NCBI GenBank assembly: GCA_002742765.1
Contig: DLUF01000114.1
Location: 1-36,630 of the forward strand
Length of the DNA stretch: 36,630 nt
Source of the DNA: Sulfurospirillum sp. UBA12182
GTDB taxonomy: Bacteria; Campylobacterota; Campylobacteria; Campylobacterales; Sulfurospirillaceae
Direction of reading: 5' to 3'
The notes below the pieces were generated by a model. That model did no database searches, had not been told where the DNA came from, and worked only from the letters and a program-made list of their open reading frames with translations. The translations under genes and the position numbers were made by a program. Below, in pieces: positions 16,984 to 25,838 of the stretch; position 1 is the stretch's first letter, and every line of letters begins with the position of its first letter.

Positions 16984-17610
16984 ATGATAGATTTTAACAC
17001 TTTAGTTCTCTTCATCTCAGCATCGCTGCTTTTGGCATTAGCCCCTGGGCCAGACAATATCTTTGTTCTCACCCAATCTATGCTCAAAGGTGCTAAATCA
17101 GGCGTTTTCATCACACTTGGACTTTGTAGTGGTCTTGTTTTCCATACACTTGCTGTAGCGCTTGGTGTTGCTGCTATATTTCAAACTTCTCTTTTGGCAT
17201 TTAATATCTTAAAATTTATCGGGGCTGCTTATCTTTTGTATCTAGCTTATCTCTCTTTTAAATCCTCTTCAAAATCATCTTTGCAAGCGGAGAAAAACAA
17301 TCTTACTCTTTTTCAACTTTATAAAAGAGGCATTATCATGAATGTAACAAATCCAAAAGTCTCAATCTTTTTCCTTGCTTTTTTGCCACAATTTACAAAT
17401 CCTCAAAACGGAAGTATTACACTTCAAATTTTTATCTTAGGTGCTCTTTTTATGCTCAGTGCACTTTTGGTTTTTAGCTCTATCGCTTTTATGTCTGGAA
17501 AACTTGGGAATTGGTTTAAACGCTCACATAACGCTGAAAATATTTTAAACAAGATTGCAGGAACTATCTTTGCAGCTCTTGCTTTGAAACTAGCTTTTGC
17601 GCAAAGATAA
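16984..17610 (+). CDS. LysE/RhtB family amino acid exporter
   Basis: A 208-residue inner membrane protein with about six hydrophobic segments. The family signature is clear: LALAPGPDNIFVLTQSM near residues 18-34 and the NVTNPKVSIFFLAFLPQF block at ~118-135. Members export amino acids such as lysine, homoserine, threonine or leucine; the substrate here is unknown. Length is typical. The ribosome site AAGGA lies 5-6 bases before the ATG, directly behind a TTACATGTAA palindrome. A possible 27-codon frame follows after one base. Confidence 0.92.
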   Translation: MIDFNTLVLFISASLLLALAPGPDNIFVLTQSMLKGAKSGVFITLGLCSGLVFHTLAVALGVAAIFQTSLLAFNILKFIGAAYLLYLAYLSFKSSSKSSLQAEKNNLTLFQLYKRGIIMNVTNPKVSIFFLAFLPQFTNPQNGSITLQIFILGALFMLSALLVFSSIAFMSGKLGNWFKRSHNAENILNKIAGTIFAALALKLAFAQR

Positions 17611-17611
17611 G

Positions 17612-17695
17612 ATGTTAAGATTTTTAGCGATTGTATGCTCACTCACTTTTGGAGTGTTACTCATAGAGTATATTTTAAATGCAACACTAGGTTAA
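17612..17695 (+). CDS. Possible 27-residue membrane peptide
   Basis: An ATG one base after the exporter's TAA opens a 27-codon frame, MLRFLAIVCSLTFGVLL onward, that would form one transmembrane helix with a charged start and an acidic residue after it. The ribosome site is weak (AAAGATAAG), so it would depend on coupling to the upstream gene. No family is recognised. Confidence 0.35.
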   Translation: MLRFLAIVCSLTFGVLLIEYILNATLG

Positions 17696-17768
17696 TCTAA
17701 AATATCATATCATTGTTATACTTTTTATCTAAAATAATTCTAAGTAAACAAATAGGAGAGATTTTAAA
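17696..17768 (+). promoter_or_regulatory. Spacer before lutABC
   Basis: A short AT-rich spacer with TATACT and TAAAAT words that may serve as a -10, and a good AGGAGA ribosome site near 17756. There is no hairpin to end the transcript of the exporter gene, so read-through is possible. Confidence 0.3.
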
Positions 17769-18515
17769 ATGAAAATTGGACTTTTTATACCCTGTTTTAT
17801 GAATGAACTCTACCCTGATGCATCTATGGATACACTTACTATCTTAGAAAATTTAGGACTTGATGTTGTCTATCCGATGGAGCAAACTTGCTGTGGGCAA
17901 GCACAAGCAAACACAGGCTGTTCGCATGAAGCAAGCGTACTGGCAAAAAGATTTTTAAAGATTTTTAAAGATTATGATTATGTTGTTGCACCAAGTGGAA
18001 GTTGTGTTGCTATGGTGCGAGAAAACTATGCTCAATGGCTCGAGGGTGAAGAGGGATTTGAACATCTCAAGAAAAACACCTATGAAATTACAGAGTTTTT
18101 ACACGATATCATCAAACCTGAAAATCTCAAGTTCAGCTTTTCATTTCCTCATAAAGTAAGTATACACAACTCTTGTCATGCGCACAGAGAACTTCATATG
18201 GCAAGTATGAGTGAAAAAAATGAACCAGAATTTTCTAAAATCAAAACGATTTTAAATCTGATTGAAGGTATAGAGTTATTAGAACCTAGTAGAAAAGATG
18301 AGTGCTGTGGCTTTGGCGGTACTTTTGCTGTTTCAGAAGAAGCAGTAAGTACAGCTATGGGAATTGATAAAGTAAATGACCATATAAATACTGGTGCAAA
18401 ATTTATCACAGGAGTTGACATGTCTTGTTTAATGCATATGCAAGGCTTAATTGATAGACAAAAACTTCCTATCAAAACACTCCATATAGTACAGATTTTA
18501 GCTGGAGGCAAGTAA
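17769..18515 (+). CDS. lutA: Lactate utilization protein LutA (Fe-S oxidoreductase subunit)
   Basis: A 248-residue protein with two CCG domains: CCGQAQANTG at 41-50 and CCGFGGTFAV at 179-188, plus SGSC and NSCHAHRE as further ligand sites. CCG proteins bind iron-sulfur or related redox centres. With LutB and LutC it forms the flavin-independent L-lactate dehydrogenase (lutABC, also lldEFG, as in Campylobacter Cj0075c-Cj0073c). AGGAG ribosome site upstream. The stop overlaps the lutB ATG (TAATG). No lactate permease is adjacent. Confidence 0.93.
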   Translation: MKIGLFIPCFMNELYPDASMDTLTILENLGLDVVYPMEQTCCGQAQANTGCSHEASVLAKRFLKIFKDYDYVVAPSGSCVAMVRENYAQWLEGEEGFEHLKKNTYEITEFLHDIIKPENLKFSFSFPHKVSIHNSCHAHRELHMASMSEKNEPEFSKIKTILNLIEGIELLEPSRKDECCGFGGTFAVSEEAVSTAMGIDKVNDHINTGAKFITGVDMSCLMHMQGLIDRQKLPIKTLHIVQILAGGK

Positions 18516-19879
18516 TGGGACATCCTGAGTTAGCCGAAAAATTTATCGCAAATGATGAGAGAATGCACTGGCATGATAAAGCTTTATGGTTTGTAAGAGC
18601 CAAAAGAGACAATGCCTCAAAAAGTGTAGATGAGTGGGAAAAGTTAAGAAAAGTCGCCAGTCAAATCAAAGCACATACCCTAGATAAGCTTGATTATTAC
18701 CTAGAAGAGTTTGAAAAAAATGCAACGGCCAAAGGTTTACATGTACACTGGGCAAAAGATGCAAAAGAGCATAATGAAATCGTTCTTCGCCTTCTTTTAA
18801 ACAATGGAGCAAAAAAACTTGTTAAAAGTAAATCCATGCTCACTGAAGAGTGTCATCTCAACCCTTACCTTGAAGAACATGGTATAGAAGTTGTCGATAC
18901 TGACCTTGGAGAGCGTATCGTACAACTCAGAAAAGAACCACCTTCACACATAGTTTTACCAGCTATTCACCTTAAAAAAGAAGATGTTGGAACAACGTTT
19001 GAAGAGTTTTTAGGAACCAAAAAAGGCAATAGTGACCCAACATACCTTACAAGGGCAGCTAGAGCACACTTGCGAGAAAAATTTCTAGGTGCTGATGCGG
19101 CTATGACAGGGGTAAATTTTGGTATCGCTGAAACTGGTGGTGTCGTTGTTTGTACAAATGAAGGAAATGCTGATTTGGGGGCTAGTTTACCAAAACTTCA
19201 TATAGCAAGTATGGGGATTGAAAAAATCATACCAAGACTTAAAGATTTAGCAGTCTTTACAAGACTCTTAGCTAGAAGTGCTACTGGACAACCTATCACT
19301 TCGTATACTTCCCATTTTCATGCACCTATCATAGATGGGCAGATGCATATCATCATCGTAGATAATGGTAGATCTGCTATCATAGGCAGTAAAGATTTTA
19401 AATCCTCACTTCAGTGTATCCGCTGTGGAGCTTGTATCAACACTTGTCCTATATATAGACGTAGTGGTGGGTATAGTTATGGATATACAATTCCAGGCCC
19501 AATAGGCTCAACTTTAGGTGCAAGTAAAGATTTAAGAGCAAACAAAACACTCCCTTTTGCTTGTAGCCTTTGCGCTTCTTGTTCAAATGTTTGTCCAGTA
19601 CAGATAAATTTACATCAACAACTTTATAAACATCGCCAAAGTGTTGTTGCGCAAAAACTCTTAGGTTTTCAAAAACATACGATTCTAAAAATCGCAACTT
19701 GGGTTATGAAGTATCCACTACTCATGGATATAAGTGGAAAATTAGCAAGAGCGATAGTTCCAAAGCTACCTCGAAGTATCGTTTATTCTAAAGTAAATCT
19801 TTGGGGTAAAAAACGAGAACTACCACCTTTTCCAAAGAATAGTTTTAAAGAGCTTTATAAGCAAAGAAAGGGAAAATAA
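18515..19879 (+). CDS. lutB: Lactate utilization protein LutB (iron-sulfur subunit)
   Basis: A 454-residue protein. The first ~290 residues are an LUD domain (NFGIAETGGVVVCTNEGN). Two 4Fe-4S motifs follow: Cys301, 304, 307, 311 in CIRCGACINTCP and Cys350, 353, 356, 360 in CSLCASCSNVCP. Residues ~372-390 form an amphipathic or hydrophobic stretch that may touch the membrane. It passes electrons from lactate oxidation towards the quinone pool. It is coupled to both neighbours by TAATG overlaps. Confidence 0.95.
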   Translation: MGHPELAEKFIANDERMHWHDKALWFVRAKRDNASKSVDEWEKLRKVASQIKAHTLDKLDYYLEEFEKNATAKGLHVHWAKDAKEHNEIVLRLLLNNGAKKLVKSKSMLTEECHLNPYLEEHGIEVVDTDLGERIVQLRKEPPSHIVLPAIHLKKEDVGTTFEEFLGTKKGNSDPTYLTRAARAHLREKFLGADAAMTGVNFGIAETGGVVVCTNEGNADLGASLPKLHIASMGIEKIIPRLKDLAVFTRLLARSATGQPITSYTSHFHAPIIDGQMHIIIVDNGRSAIIGSKDFKSSLQCIRCGACINTCPIYRRSGGYSYGYTIPGPIGSTLGASKDLRANKTLPFACSLCASCSNVCPVQINLHQQLYKHRQSVVAQKLLGFQKHTILKIATWVMKYPLLMDISGKLARAIVPKLPRSIVYSKVNLWGKKRELPPFPKNSFKELYKQRKGK

Positions 19880-20460
19880 TGAGTTCAAAAAAGACAATTT
19901 TAAACAGTATCAAAGCAAACAAATCACAAAATCCTATCGAGCTACCTGAAACAAATATCCCTCATATGCACTATGAAGATAAAAATGAAAAATTTGCCAC
20001 TATGCTAGCTAGCGTAGGTGGAAACGCTATATGGCTTGAAGATGGAGATATTAATGCTTTTGTAAAAGAACATTACAAAGATGTAACAGTCATCACAAGT
20101 ACCATCGAAAATCTTACATGTAAAACTAAAGAAGCCAATTTAGCGCAAACTCCACATGAATTAGAAGATGTTGAACTTGCTATCATAGAAGGAGAGTTTG
20201 GAGTTGCTGAGAATGGTGCTGTTTGGGTAAAAAACCCTAAAAACAAGTATAGAGCACTTTACTTTTTAGCAAAACAACTCCTTATCGTTGTAAAAAAAGA
20301 CGCCATTGTAGACACTATGCATGAAGCTTATGAAAGAGTTCGTTTTGATAAGGATGGATATGGTTTGTTCATCAGTGGACCATCTAAAACAGCTGATATC
20401 GAGCAATCCCTTGTCATCGGAGCACATGGCCCAACAGCTGCTTGTGTGCTATTTGTTTAG
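19879..20460 (+). CDS. lutC: Lactate utilization protein LutC
   Basis: A 193-residue LUD-domain protein (DUF162) with the family features VELAIIEGEFGVAENGAVWV (~100-119) and VIGAHGPTA near the end. It is the third subunit of the LutABC L-lactate oxidation complex. Its ATG overlaps the lutB stop. The next gene on the opposite strand ends with no spacing at all. A TTACATGTAA word lies inside at 20114-20123, here read in the L-T-C-K frame. Confidence 0.92.
   Translation: MSSKKTILNSIKANKSQNPIELPETNIPHMHYEDKNEKFATMLASVGGNAIWLEDGDINAFVKEHYKDVTVITSTIENLTCKTKEANLAQTPHELEDVELAIIEGEFGVAENGAVWVKNPKNKYRALYFLAKQLLIVVKKDAIVDTMHEAYERVRFDKDGYGLFISGPSKTADIEQSLVIGAHGPTAACVLFV
20114..20123. repeat. TTACATGTAA copy 7
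   Basis: Exact copy inside lutC; the only coding copy not read as Leu-His-Val (Leu-Thr-Cys-Lys). Confidence 0.9.
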
Positions 20461-20865
20461 TTACATCAGTTGAGAAAGTATCACCACTAACGCCATCACG
20501 AAGATAACAGCGTGATGGAAAAAGTGGTGAAACCAGTGTATATGGTCTGTTTTTTTAACAATCCAATCTGAGAGAAAAAAAGTTACGATAACTCCCAAAG
20601 CTAAAGCAACTTTAAGCCACATCAAAACTGCTATACTAGTAAAATCATACATAAATAACAATGCAAGCCCACTTAAAAATACGATAGGAACATTGATAAA
20701 CATAAGTTTTCTAGCTCTAGTGCTTATCTTTGGGGCAAAGAGTTTATACTCCTCTTTTGGGTTTTGATGCTTCAAAACATCTATAATATATGTTATAAAA
20801 AATATAGAACCAACAAAGAGGATAACACTGCTAAGATGGATAATTTTTAAAACTAAAAATAACAT
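20461..20865 (-). CDS. Four-helix membrane protein, CopD/DUF2269-like
   Basis: A 134-residue inner membrane protein with four hydrophobic segments (~3-25, 52-72, 76-96, 110-132). The start KIIHLSSVILFVGSIFF resembles the His-containing first helix of CopD, HemJ and DUF2269 proteins. A His-rich stretch (HIHWFHHFFHH, ~98-108) precedes the last helix. Heme or copper binding is possible but unproven. It starts directly after the stop of the LOG-family gene (TAG then ATG, no gap), making it the third gene of an EamA-LOG operon, and is convergent with lutC with no spacing. Confidence 0.6.
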   Translation of the reverse strand: MLFLVLKIIHLSSVILFVGSIFFITYIIDVLKHQNPKEEYKLFAPKISTRARKLMFINVPIVFLSGLALLFMYDFTSIAVLMWLKVALALGVIVTFFLSDWIVKKTDHIHWFHHFFHHAVIFVMALVVILSQLM

Positions 20866-21426
20866 CTATTTCCATTTTGGACTTGGTGGAATATAAGAGC
20901 TAAGTCTTTCTAGTAATTTTTCTTGATCACTCTCAAAGATAGCCATAGCCAAAAGATTTGGAGCAACAAAGCCCTCCTCTTTCATATGTTCTAAAAAGGA
21001 AAAAAGCTTAGTATAGTACCCATTTATATCCAAAAAAGCGATTGGTTTTTTGTGATATCCAAGTTGCGCCCATGTCCATGCTTCAAATATCTCTTCTAAA
21101 GTTCCAATACCACCAGGAAGTGCTACAAAAGCATCACAACTACTTGCCATCAAAGCTTTTCGCTCATGCATATCACGTACGACATGTAACTCTTGTACAC
21201 CCCTGTGGGCTAACTCTTTTTCTTCTAAAGAGCGAGGAATGACACCTAAAACGTCTCCTTGGTTTTGCAAAACACTATCAGCAATCGCACCCATAATCCC
21301 AACACTTCCTCCACCATATACAAGGCTATGACCAGATTTTACCAGCAAAGCACCAAAGTTTTTCGCCTCTTGTACATAGATATCCTCTTTTCCTGAAGAT
21401 GAGCCACAAAAAACCGTTATTTTCAA
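20866..21426 (-). CDS. LOG family phosphoribohydrolase (TIGR00730)
   Basis: A 186-residue protein of the LOG / 'lysine decarboxylase-like' family, with CGSSSG at the start, GGGSVGIMG at 38-46, the ERK site near 88-90 and the key motif PGGIGTLEE at 104-112. Members cleave nucleoside 5'-monophosphates to base and ribose 5-phosphate (cytokinin activation in plants); true lysine decarboxylase activity is not expected. The start codon is TTG (21424-21426), one base after the stop of the EamA gene, with AAGGAGA upstream as support. Confidence 0.92.
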   Translation of the reverse strand: MKITVFCGSSSGKEDIYVQEAKNFGALLVKSGHSLVYGGGSVGIMGAIADSVLQNQGDVLGVIPRSLEEKELAHRGVQELHVVRDMHERKALMASSCDAFVALPGGIGTLEEIFEAWTWAQLGYHKKPIAFLDINGYYTKLFSFLEHMKEEGFVAPNLLAMAIFESDQEKLLERLSSYIPPSPKWK

Positions 21427-21427
21427 A

Positions 21428-22342
21428 TTATCTCCTTCTTAATCTAATTTTTTTCAACTTTTGAGTTGGTAACTGGGAGATAAAAACCCCACTCAAAATG
21501 ATACCAGAAGCAACTAGTTGTTCAAAAGTAAGTCGCTCCCCAAGAAAGATAAAAGCTAAGATAACAGCAAAAACTGGGATAAGATTTATATAAACAGACG
21601 CTTTAGAAGCCTCTACACGGCTCAAAGCAAAATTAAACAAACCATATCCTCCTAAAGTTACAATCACACCCAGATATCCTACCCATAGTACTGATTCTAA
21701 AGTTATATTCATAGGAACGTTATAGTATTCCCAAATCGCAAAAGGTAAAAAGAAAACAGCCCCAACAAAAGATTGGATAGCGGTGAGAAAAATAGCAGAA
21801 AATTTCGCACTCAAATAGCGTATCGAGATAGCATAACCAGCACCGCAAATCATCGCCAAAAACTCTAAAGTATTTCCAAGCAAAGGGTTAGAAGCGTTTT
21901 CTTGGGCATCAGCTCCTAAGCTCAACCAAACAGCACCACTTACCGCCAAGAAAGAGCCTAAAAGCAATTTTCTTGTGATAACTTCTTTAAGAACTATCCC
22001 AGCACCAATAGCTGTTATAAGAGGCATCATCGAAGTAATCATTCCAGCTTGTCCAGCGGTGGTATATTGGAGTGCTTTTGCTTCAAAGATAAAGTACAAA
22101 CATGGTTCAAAAAGAACCATCAATCCTATATATTTGATATCTTGTTTTGTAAAATTTAAAGCAAGAAATCTTTTTATAAAGTAAAAAAAACAAAAACTTG
22201 CAATCAGCATACGCCCAAAGATAACACTCATAGGTCCGATTGGTCCGATGGCAGACTTTAATGCGATAAAAGAACTTGCCCATACTAGCATAGCCATACA
22301 CAAAACACCAACAGCGATAAAATCTATATTTGTTTTTTTCAC
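21428..22342 (-). CDS. EamA/DMT family transporter
   Basis: A 304-residue membrane protein with ten hydrophobic segments in two EamA repeats (~8-135 and ~155-290), as in RhaT/YdcZ-type drug/metabolite transporters. The second repeat ends VILAFIFLGERLTFEQLV, a common DMT pattern. Substrate unknown. The frame starts with GTG (22340-22342); the in-frame upstream codons contain a stop, and an out-of-frame ATG nearby is not used. First gene of an operon with the LOG enzyme and the CopD-like protein. Confidence 0.88.
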   Translation of the reverse strand: MKKTNIDFIAVGVLCMAMLVWASSFIALKSAIGPIGPMSVIFGRMLIASFCFFYFIKRFLALNFTKQDIKYIGLMVLFEPCLYFIFEAKALQYTTAGQAGMITSMMPLITAIGAGIVLKEVITRKLLLGSFLAVSGAVWLSLGADAQENASNPLLGNTLEFLAMICGAGYAISIRYLSAKFSAIFLTAIQSFVGAVFFLPFAIWEYYNVPMNITLESVLWVGYLGVIVTLGGYGLFNFALSRVEASKASVYINLIPVFAVILAFIFLGERLTFEQLVASGIILSGVFISQLPTQKLKKIRLRRR

Positions 22343-22409
22343 GTCCCATCTTTCTTATCAAAATTAAAAGAGCAAATTCTATCATAAATATCGAAAAAAT
22401 TTGATTTTA

Positions 22410-22439
22410 TTGACAACGCAATTATTAAAACTGTATGAT
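22410..22439 (+). promoter_or_regulatory. Sigma-70-type promoter of the dual-SBP diguanylate cyclase
   Basis: TTGACA at 22410-22415 and TATGAT at 22434-22439, 18 bases apart, give one of the best -35/-10 pairs in the window. Transcription would start about 60 bases before the ATG at 22507. Confidence 0.6.
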
Positions 22440-22506
22440 AGAGTGAGTAAGAGGTTTTTATATCTATATAATTTAACATATCTGAAACTTTATTAGGTAC
22501 AAGGTT

Positions 22507-24975
22507 ATGTTGCGAACTCTTATACTTTTTCTTCTCCTTAGCATTACTCTTTTTGCAAAAGAAACTACTATTTCCTTAAAACTTAGCTGGTTACATCAAT
22601 TTCAATTTGCAGGCTTTTACATAGCGAAAGAAAAAGGATTTTATAAAGATATTGGCTTAGAAGTAACCTTTGAAGAGTTAGATACAAAAGATTGTGTTGT
22701 TGATGAAGTATTAGAGGGCAAATACGATTTTGGTATAGGAAAATCCTCCTTGATTATTGACCAAGCACAAGGAAAAGACCTCGTAGCACTTTTAGGCATT
22801 TTCCAACACTCCCCTTCTGTTTTAATCACCACAAATCCCACACTCAAAACTGTAAAAGATTTGTACAAAAAAAGGGTAATGGTAACACCATCAGAGATTA
22901 ATTCAATCAGTGTTAAAGCAATGTTCAGCGCTGAGGGGATATCCCAAAAAGATATCACTATCCAGCCCCACTCTTTTAAACTTGAAGATTTGATTGAACA
23001 AAAAACAGATGCTATGGCATCTTACATCTCAAATGAACCTTTTATCTTAGATAATTTAGGTATAAAATATAATGTTATTGACCCAAGAGATTATGGTCTT
23101 GATTTTTATGGTGATATCCTTTTTACATCTCGCAAATTTTTAGAGAAAAATCCTACAATTTCACGCAAATTTTATGAAGCCACTAAAAGAGGTTGGGAAT
23201 ATGCATTTTCAAATATAAAAGAGAGTGTACAGATTGTTTTTGAAAAGTACAATACACAAAACAAATCCTTAGAACATTTAATCTATGAAGCAGAGGCTCT
23301 AAAAAAACTCGCTTACGATGAGAAAGGAGAATTTGGAACACTTTCACAAAAAAGATTTGATGAAATTTCAGATATTTACAAACTCTTTAAACTCATTCCT
23401 CCTCAATTTAATCCAAAAAAATTTATCGACCCATTAGGCTTTGCTAAAAAACAAGTTCAAGTTGGTATCCTAGCAAAAAGAGGTTTACATGTAACACTTC
23501 AAAGGTGGCAAAGAACGATTGATTATCTCAATGCTAATTTAGCAGAATTTTATTTTATCTTGCAGCCTTTAGATTTTTCTCAAGTTCCTCTAGCTATCGA
23601 GAAAAAGGAGATTGATTTTATTTTAATTAACCCACTACTTTATATCCAAATGGCACACAAATACAATATCTCAAGAATTGCTACCTTGCAAACTTGCTGT
23701 GATATAAAGACAAAACCTATCAAGTCTTTTGGTTCTGTTATCTTTACAAAAGTTGAGAGTCAAATCAACTCACTCGAAGAGTTAAAAGGGAAAAAAATTG
23801 CAGCAGTCGATAAAAACTCTTTTGGAGGTTGGATTCTTGGCTATGAAACACTATTTGATCATGGAATTAAGTTATCTGATATAGAGGTCTCTTTTTCTAA
23901 AACACACGATAATGTTGTCTTTGATGTTCTTTTAGGTAAAGTTCAAGCTGGTATCGTTAGAACCGATACCTTAGAGTCTATGGATAAAAACAAAGATATA
24001 GATATAAGAAATTTTAAAATTCTTAATCTCCAAACATATGAAAACTTTCCATTTTTTATAAGCACTAAGCTCTATCCAGAGTGGCCTTTTGCAAAACTAG
24101 ACCATACTGATGATAGTCTTTCTTATAAAGTTTTATCCACACTCATAGATATGAATGATGATTTGCATATAAAACAAAAAACAAATATCTATGGTTGGAG
24201 TATTCCGCAAGATTATTCTGTTGTCAATCAAGTGCTAAAGAAACTAAGAATTTTTCCCTTTGATAAACAAGAGATAACATATAAAGATGTCTTAATCAGC
24301 TATGAAAAAGAGTTCTTATTTGCTTTTGGAGTTTTTGGCTTAATTATGCTCACTCTTATCTATACAAAATTATCAAATAAAAACTTAAAAGAGTTCAATG
24401 AAAGATTAGAGATAATGGTAAAAAAAAGAACACAGGCTTTAAAAAGGATGAATCAAAAATTAAAAAACCTTGCCCAAACAGATGAATTAACACAAATAGA
24501 CAATAGACGCTCCTTTCTAAGAAAAACAACCATTTACATCAACCTTGCAAAAAGAAATCAAACACCTCTGTGTTTTCTCTCTTTAGATATAGATTTTTTT
24601 AAAAAAATTAATGACAATTATGGGCATCATATAGGGGATAAAGTTTTAAAACTTTTTGCATATACTGTTGCAAAAACACTCAGAAATGTTGATCTTTTTG
24701 GCAGAATTGGTGGTGAAGAGTTTGGAATTTGCCTTCAAAATACTTCTTTAGAAGATGCTATGAGTAAAGCAGAAGATATCAGAAAAAAAGTCTCTCTAGC
24801 ATACCTAAAAACCGATACCCAAGAGGAGATTTCTGTTACTGTAAGCATAGGTGTGGTAGAATTTAACGATTCATTGACACTCACTTCTCTCATGAAATTA
24901 GCAGATGAATCTATGTATAAAGCCAAAACAAATGGAAGAAATCAAATCTATGCGATTCAAAAAAAATGCAATTAA
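22507..24975 (+). CDS. Diguanylate cyclase with two periplasmic solute-binding domains
   Basis: An 822-residue sensor enzyme. A signal peptide (~1-17) is followed by an NMT1/THI5-like domain (~20-300, start LKLSWLHQFQFAGFYIAKEKG) and a second binding domain of the PhnD type (~315-585, with VPLAIEKKEIDFILINPLLY). One transmembrane helix (~603-622) and a short coiled coil lead to a GGDEF domain with active site GGEEF at 735-739 and inhibitory I-site RNVD at 726-729, five residues before it. It should make c-di-GMP in response to a periplasmic ligand, perhaps a thiamin-precursor-, sulfonate- or phosphonate-like molecule; the ligand is unknown. The next gene overlaps by 10 bases. Confidence 0.92.
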   Translation: MLRTLILFLLLSITLFAKETTISLKLSWLHQFQFAGFYIAKEKGFYKDIGLEVTFEELDTKDCVVDEVLEGKYDFGIGKSSLIIDQAQGKDLVALLGIFQHSPSVLITTNPTLKTVKDLYKKRVMVTPSEINSISVKAMFSAEGISQKDITIQPHSFKLEDLIEQKTDAMASYISNEPFILDNLGIKYNVIDPRDYGLDFYGDILFTSRKFLEKNPTISRKFYEATKRGWEYAFSNIKESVQIVFEKYNTQNKSLEHLIYEAEALKKLAYDEKGEFGTLSQKRFDEISDIYKLFKLIPPQFNPKKFIDPLGFAKKQVQVGILAKRGLHVTLQRWQRTIDYLNANLAEFYFILQPLDFSQVPLAIEKKEIDFILINPLLYIQMAHKYNISRIATLQTCCDIKTKPIKSFGSVIFTKVESQINSLEELKGKKIAAVDKNSFGGWILGYETLFDHGIKLSDIEVSFSKTHDNVVFDVLLGKVQAGIVRTDTLESMDKNKDIDIRNFKILNLQTYENFPFFISTKLYPEWPFAKLDHTDDSLSYKVLSTLIDMNDDLHIKQKTNIYGWSIPQDYSVVNQVLKKLRIFPFDKQEITYKDVLISYEKEFLFAFGVFGLIMLTLIYTKLSNKNLKEFNERLEIMVKKRTQALKRMNQKLKNLAQTDELTQIDNRRSFLRKTTIYINLAKRNQTPLCFLSLDIDFFKKINDNYGHHIGDKVLKLFAYTVAKTLRNVDLFGRIGGEEFGICLQNTSLEDAMSKAEDIRKKVSLAYLKTDTQEEISVTVSIGVVEFNDSLTLTSLMKLADESMYKAKTNGRNQIYAIQKKCN
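23485..23494. repeat. TTACATGTAA copy 8
   Basis: Exact copy in the dual-SBP diguanylate cyclase gene; read as Leu-His-Val in the second binding domain. Confidence 0.9.
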
Positions 24976-25604
24976 TTAACTTTAAAACTATTTTATTGGT
25001 TATTCTTGTCATTATTTTTATAGAATTTCAAAAAGAGAGTGACTACACAGAAGGATATGTTTTGCCTCCTCAAACAAAGATTTTAGCATTTGGCGATAGC
25101 ATCACTTATGGATATGGACTTGCACATGAAGAGTCTTACCCGTCCCAACTCTCAAATATGCTACAAACAACCGTTATAAACGAAGGGGTTAATGGTGAGC
25201 TTTCAGCGCAGGGCTTGCAACGTCTTGCTCTTGTCTTAGAAAAACATCAGCCAAATATCTTGATTTTATGCCATGGAGGAAATGATATACTTCGAAAGAA
25301 CAATCTTTCACAAACAAAAGAAAACATCATCAAAATGGTTCAATTAGCACAAAAACAGCAAATACATGTAATCCTTATTGGTGTACCGAAATTTGAAATT
25401 ATTTCACTCCAAACAGCTCCTTTGTACTATGAAATTGCCTCTGAACTCAATGTAGCTTTAGAGGATGAATCTTTGGAACAAATCTTAGAAAATCCAGATT
25501 TAAAGATAGATAATGTTCACCCAAATAAAAAAGCATATGAAATTTTAAGTAAAAAGCTCATGCAACTCATTGCCCAAACATATCTACCCTCTTACTCTCT
25601 CTAA
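24966..25604 (+). CDS. SGNH-family esterase/lysophospholipase (TesA-like)
   Basis: A 212-residue protein with an N-terminal hydrophobic helix (~7-20) acting as anchor or signal. Block I GDSITYGYG carries the nucleophile Ser45, block III GGND is at 104-107, and block V DNVHP gives Asp182 and His185. These are the catalytic residues of SGNH hydrolases such as TesA, which split fatty acyl esters or thioesters in the periplasm. The ATG lies in the last 10 bases of the diguanylate cyclase gene, so translation is coupled. Its 3' end overlaps by 21 bases the end of a small gene on the other strand. Confidence 0.9.
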   Translation: MQLINFKTILLVILVIIFIEFQKESDYTEGYVLPPQTKILAFGDSITYGYGLAHEESYPSQLSNMLQTTVINEGVNGELSAQGLQRLALVLEKHQPNILILCHGGNDILRKNNLSQTKENIIKMVQLAQKQQIHVILIGVPKFEIISLQTAPLYYEIASELNVALEDESLEQILENPDLKIDNVHPNKKAYEILSKKLMQLIAQTYLPSYSL

Positions 25605-25838
25605 AAGTTTTTTCCCATACTCTTCCACTAACTTTAGTAACTCATCTTGATTAAGAGTGATGAGTTTTTGCTTATCTGGAATATTATTTTGTAAAACAAC
25701 AAACTGTGTACACGTTTTAAACAACTCCTCAGCATCCATACCAATCATAAAATCTATTACTTCTTGAGGTAAGTTTTCTACATTTAGCTCATGTAAGTAT
25801 TTTATATTTGCAAGGAATTTCTCTATAACATTATTCAA
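25584..25838 (-). CDS. Hypothetical 84-residue cytosolic protein
   Basis: An 84-residue, mainly helical and acidic protein with no membrane segment or recognised family. The start is TTG (25836-25838) behind TAGGAG with 6-7 bases spacing, a good signal that makes the frame likely real. Its last 21 bases overlap the end of the SGNH hydrolase gene on the other strand. It stands alone; a helix-rich small regulator or chaperone-like protein would fit but cannot be shown. Confidence 0.6.
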   Translation of the reverse strand: MNNVIEKFLANIKYLHELNVENLPQEVIDFMIGMDAEELFKTCTQFVVLQNNIPDKQKLITLNQDELLKLVEEYGKKLLERVRG

